From Chloroflexota bacterium (GTDB lineage Bacteria > Chloroflexota > Anaerolineae > Ardenticatenales > Ardenticatenaceae), in assembly GCA_003520455.1 (NCBI GenBank), contig DOUV01000270.1, forward strand, positions 1-5,556: DNA of 5,556 nucleotides, read 5' to 3'. Below are positions 1 through 5,556 of this stretch, one piece after another (position 1 is the first letter of the stretch; every line of letters starts with the position of its first letter). The notes under the pieces were generated by a model, which had not been told where the DNA came from, did not search any database, and saw nothing but the letters and a program-made list of their open reading frames with translations. The position numbers and the translations under genes were made by a program.

Positions 1-208
1 CAGAGGCCGGTCGCGTGGAGGTGGGCGGCCAGCGGGGAGGCAGCGACGGACACGGGAACCAATTGCTCCTCACGTTCAAGCCCCGTCCAACGGACAAATC
101 ACTGATCGGCACCGAAATAGAAAGGACACCAGCGCCGGCTAGTGCCCTTTGGGACAACGACGTTCGGATGCCATTCCCGGCCTCTGGGCTGGTTGGCCGA
201 GGTGCCTG

Positions 209-421
209 TTAGATCTTGGTGACGTTGGCGGCGCGGGGACCCTTGGAACTGGGCTCGATGCTGAACTCGACGCGCTGGCCCTCGTCCAGGTTGCGGAAGC
301 CTTCGCTCTGAATAGCACTGAAGTGGACGAAGACATCCTTCTGTCCATTATCAGGGGTGATGAAGCCGAACCCCTTCTCGCCGTTGAACCACTTGACGGT
401 GCCGGTGAGACGATCATCCAT
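209..421 (-). CDS. csp: Cold-shock domain protein (CspA family)
   Basis: This encodes a 70-residue single-domain cold-shock protein, the usual family length (about 65-70). Such proteins form a five-stranded OB-fold beta barrel that binds single-stranded RNA and DNA and melts mRNA secondary structure. Both nucleic-acid-binding motifs are visible: RNP1 as KGFGFI (residues 16-21) and RNP2 as VFVHFS (30-35), after the typical TGTVKWFN opening (6-13). The end has the standard KGPRAANV (60-67). The ATG at 421 is chosen because an AAGGAG site lies about nine bases upstream and because homology begins at once; the open frame continues upstream without meaning. The gene is downstream of the E1 operon but separated by its own promoter and a terminator, so it is probably transcribed alone. 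Family assignment is very secure; whether it is cold-induced or constitutive cannot be told from the protein. Confidence 0.97.
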   Translation of the reverse strand: MDDRLTGTVKWFNGEKGFGFITPDNGQKDVFVHFSAIQSEGFRNLDEGQRVEFSIEPSSKGPRAANVTKI

Positions 422-562
422 GAGAAGAATCTCCTTCAGAGAAACGGGTAATTCTGTCGGACGGAAGGATGACTCTGCTTCTACCGGCACGAAAAAACCG
501 CCGGAGCAAGTGCGCTCCGGCGGTTTACGTCCTGGCCCGAAACAAAAGCACTTCGTCCTACA
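422..562 (-). promoter_or_regulatory. Presumed csp mRNA 5' leader (about 140 nt)
   Basis: If transcription starts about seven bases after the -10 box at 574-569, the csp mRNA has a leader of roughly 140 nt. Long leaders acting as thermosensors are known for enterobacterial cspA. The leader contains, in order: AAGTGC (553-548); GGACGTAAA near 534-526, which shares GACGTA with the E. coli cold box but may do so by chance; an intrinsic terminator (526-492); TCATCCTTC (472-464); and the Shine-Dalgarno AAGGAG (436-431). The TCATCCTTC segment can pair either with GAAGGA of the ribosome binding site or with GGATGA spanning the start codon. These pairings were found by eye; no folding was run, and the transcription start is inferred. 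Confidence 0.5.
492..526 (-). terminator. Intrinsic terminator upstream of csp
   Basis: On the minus strand a perfect 13-bp stem (AAACCGCCGGAGC paired with GCTCCGGCGGTTT, arms 526-514 and 507-495) encloses a six-base loop, GCACTT, and runs into six T residues (497-492). It is the only strong U-tract terminator I see in the window. It would stop transcripts reading through from the E1 genes. Because a good promoter lies upstream of it at 597-569, it also sits in the path of the polymerase heading for csp, either as an attenuator or as the end of a short RNA. On the plus strand only three T residues follow, so termination there is less likely. Confidence 0.85.
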
Positions 563-568
563 CCGGCA

Positions 569-597
569 ACAATACCATTGAATTAGCCCTCTGTCAA
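569..597 (-). promoter_or_regulatory. Sigma70-type promoter for csp or a short RNA
   Basis: A perfect -35 box, TTGACA (597-592), is separated by exactly 17 bases from TATTGT (574-569), a four-of-six match to the -10 consensus. Start would be near 562. It lies in the non-coding gap after E1 beta and points toward csp. No other convincing promoter is seen between the terminator and the csp start. Whether the product is the csp mRNA, a terminated RNA of about 70 nt, or both is not decided by sequence. Confidence 0.7.
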
Positions 598-726
598 GAT
601 GGATTGAGACCAACTCCGGGTGTCGAGGCAGCGCCGGGCCTCCTGCCAGGATTCGATCGACTCCGCCCGCTCCTGGCGAGGACCGAACGGTCTGGAACGA
701 GCGTGCGGCCCCGGCCAGCAGTGCTA

Positions 727-1710
727 TCAGTAGGCGGCAAGATCGCGGATGGCGGCGGCAATCTTCTGCGGACTGGGCATAAAGAAGTCCTGCATCGGGC
801 GAGCGTAGGGCACGCCCGGTACATCCGGACCACAGAGGCGCCGGACCGGCCCATCCAGCCACTCGAAGGCTTCATCGGCGATAATGGCGGCGATCTCGGC
901 GCCGTAGCCACCGGTCAAGTTGTCCTCGTGCACCACCAACGCTTTACCGGTCTTCTTGACGGAGGTCAGGATGGTCTCTCGATCCACCGGGGTGAGGGTA
1001 CGCAGGTCCACCAGCTCGGCTAAGATGCCATCGCGCGCGACCTCCTCGACCGCCTGCAGTGCGTAGTGGGCCATCATCCCGTAGGCGAAGACAGACAGGT
1101 CGCGGCCCTCGCGGCGGACAGTTGCTTTCCCGAGCGGGACCACGTGCTCACCCTCGGGGACCTCACCCTTGATCAGGCGATACCCCTTTTTGGGTTCGAA
1201 GAAGACCACCGGATCCGGATCGCGGATCGCGGCGGTGAGGAGCCCCCTGGCGTCGGCCGGGGTCGATGGGATGACCACCTTCAGGCCCGGCGCGTGGGCG
1301 AAGAACCCCTCGACCGACTGCGAATGGTAGAGCCCCCCCTGGATGCCGCCGCCATAGGGGGCGCGAAAGACGACGGGACAGCCGTAAGCGCCGTTCGAGC
1401 GATATCGCAGGGTGGCGGCCTCGTTGATGATCTGATCCCAGGCCGGGTGGATGTAATCCGCGAACTGGAACTCGGCCACGGGGCGCAGGCCGTAGGCGGC
1501 CATGCCGTAGGCCACACCAGCGATGCCGACCTCAGCCAGCGGTGTGTCAATGACCCGCTCCTCCCCATACTTGGCGAGCAGCCCCTCGGTCACGCGGAAG
1601 ACACCCCCCCGCCGCCCGACATCTTCGCCCAAGACGACAACGCGATGGTCGCGCTCCATTTCTTCGTCGAGGGTGCGGTTGATGGCCTGGAGGAGAGAAA
1701 GCTCAGCCAC
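727..1710 (-). CDS. bkdAB: 2-oxo acid dehydrogenase E1 component, beta subunit (branched-chain type)
   Basis: This is the 327-residue beta subunit of a heterotetrameric ThDP-dependent 2-oxo acid dehydrogenase, the normal family length (about 325-340). With E1 alpha it decarboxylates a 2-oxo acid and passes the acyl group to the lipoyl E2. Visible family features are [12 protein letters not shown] (27-38), [10 protein letters not shown] (56-65) with the conserved glutamate E60 that contacts the ThDP pyrimidine, [19 protein letters not shown] (128-146), FFEPKKGYR (170-178) and [10 protein letters not shown] (234-243). The YHSQS block, FFEPK and the CGPDVP stretch near 293 resemble branched-chain (BCKDH) more than pyruvate E1 beta, so that is my preferred substrate class; acetoin or pyruvate remains possible. 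The GTG at 1710 is chosen because AAGGAGG lies six bases upstream, inside E1 alpha. The two genes overlap by eight bases, which implies translational coupling. Confidence 0.93.
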   Translation of the reverse strand: MAELSLLQAINRTLDEEMERDHRVVVLGEDVGRRGGVFRVTEGLLAKYGEERVIDTPLAEVGIAGVAYGMAAYGLRPVAEFQFADYIHPAWDQIINEAATLRYRSNGAYGCPVVFRAPYGGGIQGGLYHSQSVEGFFAHAPGLKVVIPSTPADARGLLTAAIRDPDPVVFFEPKKGYRLIKGEVPEGEHVVPLGKATVRREGRDLSVFAYGMMAHYALQAVEEVARDGILAELVDLRTLTPVDRETILTSVKKTGKALVVHEDNLTGGYGAEIAAIIADEAFEWLDGPVRRLCGPDVPGVPYARPMQDFFMPSPQKIAAAIRDLAAY

Positions 1711-2755
1711 GGGGTGCCTCCTTCCAGGGCGCCGGTTGGACCTGATGGGCCCAGACCGGGATGAGGGCGTCCTCCGGTGCCGGATCGGGCGCGGCCTCGG
1801 CTTCGCGGATGGCGTCCTCAGCGGCCTGTTCGGCGCGGGCGCGAATCTCGCGGGTGGACTCCTCGTCCAACAGGCCATGCTCCTCGAGGAAGCGCCGGAA
1901 ACGGTCGATCGGGTCGCGCTGCTTCCAGGCCTCGACCTCCTCGCGGCTGCGATAGGTGCGATCGTCGTCGTCGGACGAATGGGGTACGACCCGGTAGGTG
2001 AAGCACTCGATCAGGGTAGGACCATCGCCGCGGCGGGCGCGATCGACCGCCTCTTTGGTGACGCGGTAGACTTCGAGGACGTCGTTGCCATCCACGCGGA
2101 TGCCGGGAATGTTATAGGCTGCTGCCCGCTCGGCGACGGTCTTGGTTGGCATCTGTTTGGTGAGTGGGACAGAGATCGCGTACTGGTTGTTCTCACAGAT
2201 CAAAACGCAGGGTACGCAATGGATGCCGGCGAAGTTCAAGCCCTCGTGAAAGTCGCCCTTGGAGGTGGCCCCATCGCCGAAACTGGCATGGACGACCACC
2301 CGATCGCCCAGGTATCGCGCCGCCCAGGCCATGCCGACCGCTTGCGGGATGTGGGTGCCGACGCTAGATGAGCCGGCGACGATGTTGAGCGGCCGGTAGC
2401 CGTAGTGGCCCGGCATCTGGCGGCCACCGGACGACGGATCATCCGCCTTCCCGTAGTAGGCTTTCATAATCGCGGCTGGGGGGGTGCCTGCGGCGAGAGC
2501 GGTGGCGACGCCGCGGTAGTAGGGATTGAACCAATCGACGCCGCGGTCGAAGGCCAGCGTACTGCCGACCTGCGCCGCTTCGTGGCCCATCGCAGAGATG
2601 TGGAAGGGAATGCGGCCCTGACGGTGGAGGAGCCAACCGCGCTGGTCGAGGGTGCGGCTGAGGACCATATACCAGTACATCTCAAGCAGCGCATCGCGAT
2701 CGAGGCTGAGGGCCTCGTGGGGCGGGGCGAGCGTGCCGGGGGTTGCCTGACTCAT
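1703..2755 (-). CDS. bkdAA: 2-oxo acid dehydrogenase E1 component, alpha subunit (branched-chain type)
   Basis: A 350-residue ThDP-binding E1 alpha subunit. The ThDP motif is clear: it starts GDGATSKGDFHEG (160-172) and closes with ENNQYAIS (188-195), so GDG to NN spans the usual 31 residues. GHEAAQVG (58-65) begins the core, and YRVVPHSSDDDD (254-265) matches the active-site loop around the serine that is phosphorylated in animal BCKDH; bacterial regulation there is not implied. GRQMPGHYG (111-119) and IRVDGNDV (219-226) favour the branched-chain type over pyruvate. The C-terminus is Ala/Glu/Pro-rich from about 308. The ATG at 2755 has GGAGGGAG just upstream and starts a sensible N-terminus; the frame is open farther upstream but carries nothing recognisable. 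It is the first gene of a two-gene unit with E1 beta. The E2 and E3 genes are absent from the window, and the strand changes immediately upstream. Confidence 0.93.
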   Translation of the reverse strand: MSQATPGTLAPPHEALSLDRDALLEMYWYMVLSRTLDQRGWLLHRQGRIPFHISAMGHEAAQVGSTLAFDRGVDWFNPYYRGVATALAAGTPPAAIMKAYYGKADDPSSGGRQMPGHYGYRPLNIVAGSSSVGTHIPQAVGMAWAARYLGDRVVVHASFGDGATSKGDFHEGLNFAGIHCVPCVLICENNQYAISVPLTKQMPTKTVAERAAAYNIPGIRVDGNDVLEVYRVTKEAVDRARRGDGPTLIECFTYRVVPHSSDDDDRTYRSREEVEAWKQRDPIDRFRRFLEEHGLLDEESTREIRARAEQAAEDAIREAEAAPDPAPEDALIPVWAHQVQPAPWKEAPRG

Positions 2756-2816
2756 CGTTGAATCTCCCTCCGGGTGAAAAAGTGCCGTCCTGGCTCGACG
2801 GTCTCGGTTATGAGGC

Positions 2817-2846
2817 ATTATAGCACTCCGCCCTTCGACGCTACAA
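2817..2846 (-). promoter_or_regulatory. Promoter for the E1 alpha/beta operon
   Basis: On the minus strand a consensus -10 box, TATAAT (2822-2817), is preceded by TG one base away (TGCTATAAT, an extended -10). The -35 candidate is TTGTAG (2846-2841) at 18 bases spacing. Start would be near 2810, giving a leader of about 55 nt. A weak 5-bp hairpin (CCGTC/GACGG) lies in that leader. The boxes overlap those of the divergent dtd promoter almost base for base. Confidence 0.7.
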
Positions 2847-2847
2847 T
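2818..2847 (+). promoter_or_regulatory. Candidate promoter for dtd, overlapping the E1 promoter
   Basis: TACAAT (2842-2847) is a five-of-six match to the -10 consensus and lies 38 bases before the dtd ATG. The corresponding -35 position holds TTATAG (2818-2823, spacing 18), a poor match that coincides with the complement of the E1 -10 box. A transcript would start near 2854 and have a leader of about 30 nt. The -10 is good and the -35 weak, so this promoter is less certain than the one on the other strand. Confidence 0.5.
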
Positions 2848-2884
2848 AGGCGCTGTGGTCACCCAGTCGCTCCGAGGAGGAACA

Positions 2885-3349
2885 ATGCGCGCCGTAGTCC
2901 AACGAGTACGCCGGGGTGTTGTCAGCGTTGATGGCGAGGTCGTGGGCGAGATTGGCCCCGGGCTGGTGATTTTGGTCGGTGTCACGCACGCCGACAGCGA
3001 GGCGGAGGCACGATGGCTCGCCGCGAAGATAGCCAACCTGCGCATCTTCGAGGACGAAGAAGGAAAATTCAACCGCTCGATCCTGGAGGAAGGTGGTGGC
3101 GCCCTGGTGGTCAGCCAGTTCACCCTCTACGGCGATGCCCGCAAAGGACGGCGCCCGAGTTTCACCGCAGCGGCTCGGCCAGTCGTGGCCGAGCCGCTCT
3201 ACGAACGCGTTGCCGATCTCCTACGCGAAGCTGGTGTTGCCCCGGTGGCGACGGGCCGTTTCGGGGCCCGTATGCTGGTCACCATCGAGAACGATGGTCC
3301 GGTCACCCTCCTGCTCGACACGGCGGATGCCGGCAAGGGAAGCGCCTGA
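2885..3349 (+). CDS. dtd: D-aminoacyl-tRNA deacylase (DTD)
   Basis: A 154-residue DTD enzyme, close to the family's usual 145-155. It hydrolyses D-amino acids (classically D-Tyr) and also glycine mischarged on tRNA, a cytosolic proofreading step that keeps D-residues out of protein; the enzyme is a homodimer. Hallmarks are the MRAVVQRV start (1-8), SQFTLYGD (77-84) with KGRRPSF (87-93), and NDGPVT (136-141), which holds the Gly-cisPro pair reaching across the dimer to select the D configuration. The ATG at 2885 follows an AGGAGG only four bases away, and homology begins at residue 1. Upstream it is divergent from the E1 operon; downstream it converges on a glycosyltransferase. The coding sequence contains a perfect 13-bp inverted repeat around codons 95-105. 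Identification is secure. Confidence 0.97.
   Translation: MRAVVQRVRRGVVSVDGEVVGEIGPGLVILVGVTHADSEAEARWLAAKIANLRIFEDEEGKFNRSILEEGGGALVVSQFTLYGDARKGRRPSFTAAARPVVAEPLYERVADLLREAGVAPVATGRFGARMLVTIENDGPVTLLLDTADAGKGSA
3169..3198. repeat. Perfect 13-bp inverted repeat inside dtd
   Basis: AGCGGCTCGGCCA (3169-3181) is followed, after the four-base loop GTCG, by its exact reverse complement (3186-3198). It is very GC-rich and would form a stable hairpin in RNA of either strand. It lies wholly within dtd, covering roughly codons 95-105, about 150 bases before the stop. No T-run follows on either strand, so it is not a standard intrinsic terminator. I saw no second copy in the window. Its function, if any, is unknown. 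Confidence 0.9.
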
Positions 3350-3408
3350 ACCGCCAGGGGCTGGCAGTGAGCATTGGAGGTCTTCTCTCGGCACCAGGCC
3401 CACTTGTG

Positions 3409-4521
3409 TCAAGCAATCAAGAGTCTGACTTTCTCTCGCTGATGGCCATTCGTGTGTACGCCGGGAATCGCCATCGATTCGCGTTCCAACAGGGTGCGAT
3501 AGACCGCCTCGTAGCCATCGGCCATCACCTCGGCCGAGAACCGGCTCTCCACATGGCGGCGGCACGCTGCGCGGTCAAGCCCGGCGACACCGGACAGAGC
3601 GGCGGCCATCTCGTCCACCGTCTCGCAGATGAACCCGGTCACGCCATCGACCATCACCTCAGGTACCGAACCGTTACGCATGGCGATGACCGGCGTCCCG
3701 CACGCCAGTGACTCGATCATCGTCAACCCAAAGGGCTCTGGCCAGTCAATCGGGAACAGCGTCGCGTAGGCGCGGCACAACAGTTCATCTTTTCCAGTAT
3801 CGTCCACTTCGCCGACATACTCGATGAGCGGATGGTGAAGGAGCGGCTCGATCTGGGTCTGGAAGTATTCCTGGTCGAGCGGGTCCACCTTGGCCGCGAT
3901 CTTGAGGGGCATCCCCACGCGCCTGGCGATCTCAATGGCGCGGTCGGGGCGTTTCTCTTGAGACAGGCGACCCAGGAACACGAGGTAATCACCCGGCTCG
4001 GGGTTGAACGTGAAGCGGTCGGTCGTGATCCCGTTGTAGACCGTCGCAACCCAGTTGGGCTTGAGATGGTCGAATGGGCGTCGCTGGCTGTCACTGATGG
4101 ACACCAAAGCGGTCTCTGGGTACAGTCTGAAGATCGAATCGAGGTCGGGAACGTCCAGGCGCCCGTGGATTGTGGACACCATCGGGACATCGATCAGACG
4201 ACTAAATGGGAAGGCCCAGTGATCGATATGCGAGTGGATGATATCGAACTCGTCCGCGCGCTGGCTCACCTGCGCCAGCATTGCCAGATGGAGGGGTGGA
4301 CCAAACATGACCAGCTGGTCACGGGTCATCCGCCTGCGCAGAGACTGGGGCGCGCCTGGTACAAGCTCGGCCGAGGTCAGCGAGTCACCGCTGGCGAACA
4401 GGGTGACGGCGTGCCCACGTCGCACCAACTCTTCCGCCAGACAGTAGACGACGCGCTCGGTGCCGCCGTACATCTCCGGCGGCACTCGCTCGTACAGTGG
4501 CGCGATCAGCGCAATTCGCAT
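3409..4521 (-). CDS. Glycosyltransferase, GT4 family (GT-B fold)
   Basis: A 370-residue retaining glycosyltransferase with the two-domain GT-B layout. The N-terminal acceptor domain begins MRIALIAPLYERVPP and has the glycine-rich GGTERVVYCLAEEL (19-32) and a DIIHSHID stretch (93-100). The C-terminal nucleotide-sugar domain contains FLGRLSQEKRPD (182-193), the EX7E motif PEPFGLTMIE (261-270, E262 and E270), ACGTPVIA (273-280) and VPEVMVDGVTGF (286-297). The family moves a sugar from a nucleotide donor to a lipid, sugar or small-molecule acceptor; neither donor nor acceptor can be read here. No signal peptide or membrane helix is seen, so it is probably cytosolic or peripheral. The ATG at 4521 has AGGAGG five bases upstream. 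The last 20 or so residues form a tail outside the conserved fold. It stands alone, convergent with dtd, with no other envelope gene nearby to suggest a pathway. Confidence 0.92.
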   Translation of the reverse strand: MRIALIAPLYERVPPEMYGGTERVVYCLAEELVRRGHAVTLFASGDSLTSAELVPGAPQSLRRRMTRDQLVMFGPPLHLAMLAQVSQRADEFDIIHSHIDHWAFPFSRLIDVPMVSTIHGRLDVPDLDSIFRLYPETALVSISDSQRRPFDHLKPNWVATVYNGITTDRFTFNPEPGDYLVFLGRLSQEKRPDRAIEIARRVGMPLKIAAKVDPLDQEYFQTQIEPLLHHPLIEYVGEVDDTGKDELLCRAYATLFPIDWPEPFGLTMIESLACGTPVIAMRNGSVPEVMVDGVTGFICETVDEMAAALSGVAGLDRAACRRHVESRFSAEVMADGYEAVYRTLLERESMAIPGVHTNGHQREKVRLLIA

Positions 4522-4983
4522 ATATGCCTCCTAAGTCTTATTCCTTCATCCATCCGCTCAATACAGTAGCAGCGGCCGACCCGCGAGCGCTCTCTGCGAG
4601 TGGAGCTATGCCATTTGCCGGTGCGGTACGCTACCAGGAGTCAGGCAGCCAAACCGCAACGCCGTTGCAGCCGTTGAGCAAAGAGGGGTACAGATGGATG
4701 AGGGGCAGTTATGGCACGACGCCCCAAAATGGGCGCAACAGGCCAGTCGCCGATAGAGATAGCAAATCACGTGCCACAGCAATCCGGGCAAGAAGGGGCT
4801 TGAATGCATCAAAAGGAGCGAGGCTCTGCAAAAGCCGGCGAACGTGTGGGGTCTCTCGTGTTGAGACAGGACTCCCACTGGCAAAGCAGTTGCTGCCACA
4901 TAAAGTGGGATTTCTGCACTATGCAGTCAGAACTCGAGATCGAGCCGGATCCGACTTGAACTCGAAGAAAAAGGAGAAAGAGA
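4522..4983. other. Intergenic gap with lower GC, no supported gene
   Basis: This 462-base gap separates the divergent glycosyltransferase and DJ-1/PfpI genes and must hold both promoters, but I find no convincing -35/-10 pair on either strand. GC is visibly lower than in neighbouring genes. Open frames through it lack recognisable motifs, and their third positions do not show the GC bias of the real genes. A 51-codon frame (4804-4959) with a GAAGGGG site was considered and not accepted. What stands out is a row of short inverted repeats at 4851-4926 and a small hairpin (CGCCC/GGGCG) at 4720-4735. Confidence 0.6.
4851..4926 (+). repeat. Cluster of three short inverted repeats upstream of the PfpI-like gene
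   Basis: Three potential hairpins lie in a row: GTCTC/GAGAC (4851-4855 with 4863-4867); TCCCACT/AGTGGGA (4873-4879 with 4904-4910), which encloses a further GGC..AGC/GCTGCC stem; and CTGCA/TGCAG (4914-4918 with 4922-4926). They end 57 bases before the ATG at 4984 and could form a structured leader. The stems are short and the gap is long, so chance is a real alternative. Confidence 0.35.
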
Positions 4984-5556
4984 ATGAGATTGCAAGGCAA
5001 AAAGATCGCTGCTCTTGTAACAGACGGGTTTGAGCAGATTGAGCTCACATCACCGAAACAGGCGCTGGAAGAGGCCGGCGCGGTGGTAGACACCGTCTCT
5101 CCGAAAGAGGGCAAGGTAAAGGCCTGGAACCACACCCGGTGGGGTGACGAGTTCAAGGCGGATGTCGGGCTCGGCGACGCGGGGCCGGCCGACTACGACG
5201 CCCTACTCCTTCCCGGTGGCGTGATGAATCCGGACAAGCTCCGGACCATTCCGGAGGCGGTGAACTTTGCGAGGGCGTTTTTCGAGCGGGGCAAGCCGAT
5301 CGCTGCGATCTGTCACGGTCCCTGGCTGCTCGTTGAAGCCGATGTTGTCAAGGGCTACGATGTGACCGGCTACAAGTCGCTCAAGACCGACCTGAAAAAC
5401 GCGGGCGCCAACTTCCACGATAAGGCCGTTGTGATCGACCGCGGTCTCGTCACCAGCCGCAACCCCGACGATCTCCCGGTGTTCAACCAGGCCATGATCG
5501 AGGAGTTCGCGGAGGGCACGCACGGCGGCGACGGCCAACGCTGGCCGGCGCGCGAA
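4984..5556 (+). CDS. DJ-1/PfpI family protein (class I glutamine amidotransferase-like), 3' end beyond window
   Basis: An open frame of 191 codons runs off the right edge with no stop. It belongs to the DJ-1/PfpI superfamily, whose members are described as intracellular peptidases, deglycases or chaperone-type stress proteins. The opening KKIAALVTDGFEQIEL (6-21) carries the conserved acidic residue (E17). LLLPGG (75-80) precedes the nucleophile elbow AAICHGPWLL (107-116), with catalytic C110 and H111. VTGYKSLKTDLKNAG (127-141) and VTSRNPDDLPVFNQAM (156-171) match the PfpI/YhbO-type C-terminal half. Family proteins are about 165-190 residues, so the stop is probably just outside the window. 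The ATG is chosen because AAGGAG lies seven bases upstream and homology begins within a few residues. No signal peptide is seen. The precise activity is unknown: deglycase claims for this family are disputed. Confidence 0.93.
   Translation, partial: MRLQGKKIAALVTDGFEQIELTSPKQALEEAGAVVDTVSPKEGKVKAWNHTRWGDEFKADVGLGDAGPADYDALLLPGGVMNPDKLRTIPEAVNFARAFFERGKPIAAICHGPWLLVEADVVKGYDVTGYKSLKTDLKNAGANFHDKAVVIDRGLVTSRNPDDLPVFNQAMIEEFAEGTHGGDGQRWPARE

Noticed and set aside
68..90. GTTCAAGC with flanking bases as a tRNA T-arm
   Set aside because: The five bases on either side do not pair, and no acceptor or anticodon arm can be found around it.
181..202. Hairpin just after the csp stop (CCTC/GAGG with inner GGC/GCC) as the csp terminator
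   Set aside because: Stem is broken by a two-base bulge and no U-tract follows on the minus strand, so an intrinsic terminator cannot be claimed.
641..651. Palindrome TCCTGCCAGGA as an operator upstream of the csp promoter
   Set aside because: Short palindromes of this size are expected by chance in GC-rich DNA, and there is no second copy or known regulator match.
422..862. Upstream extension of the csp frame giving a 217-residue protein
   Set aside because: The added 147 residues resemble no known domain and run through the terminator, the promoter and the end of E1 beta. The Shine-Dalgarno and family homology both place the start at 421.
3353..3365. GCCAG/CTGGC hairpin between the convergent dtd and glycosyltransferase genes as a two-way terminator
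   Set aside because: Only a 5-bp stem with a three-base loop and no T-run on either strand.
4804..4959. A 51-codon plus-strand frame with GAAGGGG six bases upstream, ending 24 bases before the PfpI-like gene
   Set aside because: No recognisable motif, cysteine-rich odd composition, and third-position GC lower than in the real genes. It could be a leader peptide, but nothing in the sequence supports translation beyond the single Shine-Dalgarno-like site.

Overview
The window is GC-rich (well above 60% by eye in coding regions) and carries ordinary bacterial genes with strong Shine-Dalgarno sites. Gene content and protein style would fit a thermophilic or soil Chloroflexota-type bacterium (Thermomicrobia-like), but this is an impression and not proof. 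I see no insertion sequence, CRISPR array, tRNA or rRNA.

Layout, left to right. Positions 1-208 hold no gene I can support. A small cold-shock protein gene (209-421, minus) follows, with an unusually elaborate upstream region. A good sigma70-type promoter (597-569) is followed, inside the presumed leader, by a perfect 13-bp intrinsic terminator (526-492), and then by a segment that could pair with the ribosome binding site or the start codon. Next come two overlapping minus-strand genes, E1 beta (727-1710) and E1 alpha (1703-2755), of a branched-chain-type 2-oxo acid dehydrogenase. They are transcribed from a near-consensus promoter at 2846-2817. That promoter is back-to-back, and nearly mirror-symmetric, with the promoter of the plus-strand dtd gene (2885-3349, D-aminoacyl-tRNA deacylase). 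A GT4-type glycosyltransferase (3409-4521, minus) converges on dtd. A 462-base gap of lower GC precedes a DJ-1/PfpI-family gene (from 4984, plus), which is still open at the right edge.

How the genes work together: only E1 alpha and E1 beta clearly form one unit, the two subunits of the ThDP-dependent decarboxylating component. Their E2 and E3 partners are not in the window. The other genes are single housekeeping or stress genes: cold shock RNA chaperone, D-amino acid proofreading, sugar transfer, and a stress-type amidotransferase-fold protein. I found no new multi-gene system. The part most worth a second look is regulatory: the cold-shock leader with its built-in terminator, the symmetric divergent promoter at 2817-2847, and a 13-bp perfect inverted repeat inside dtd.
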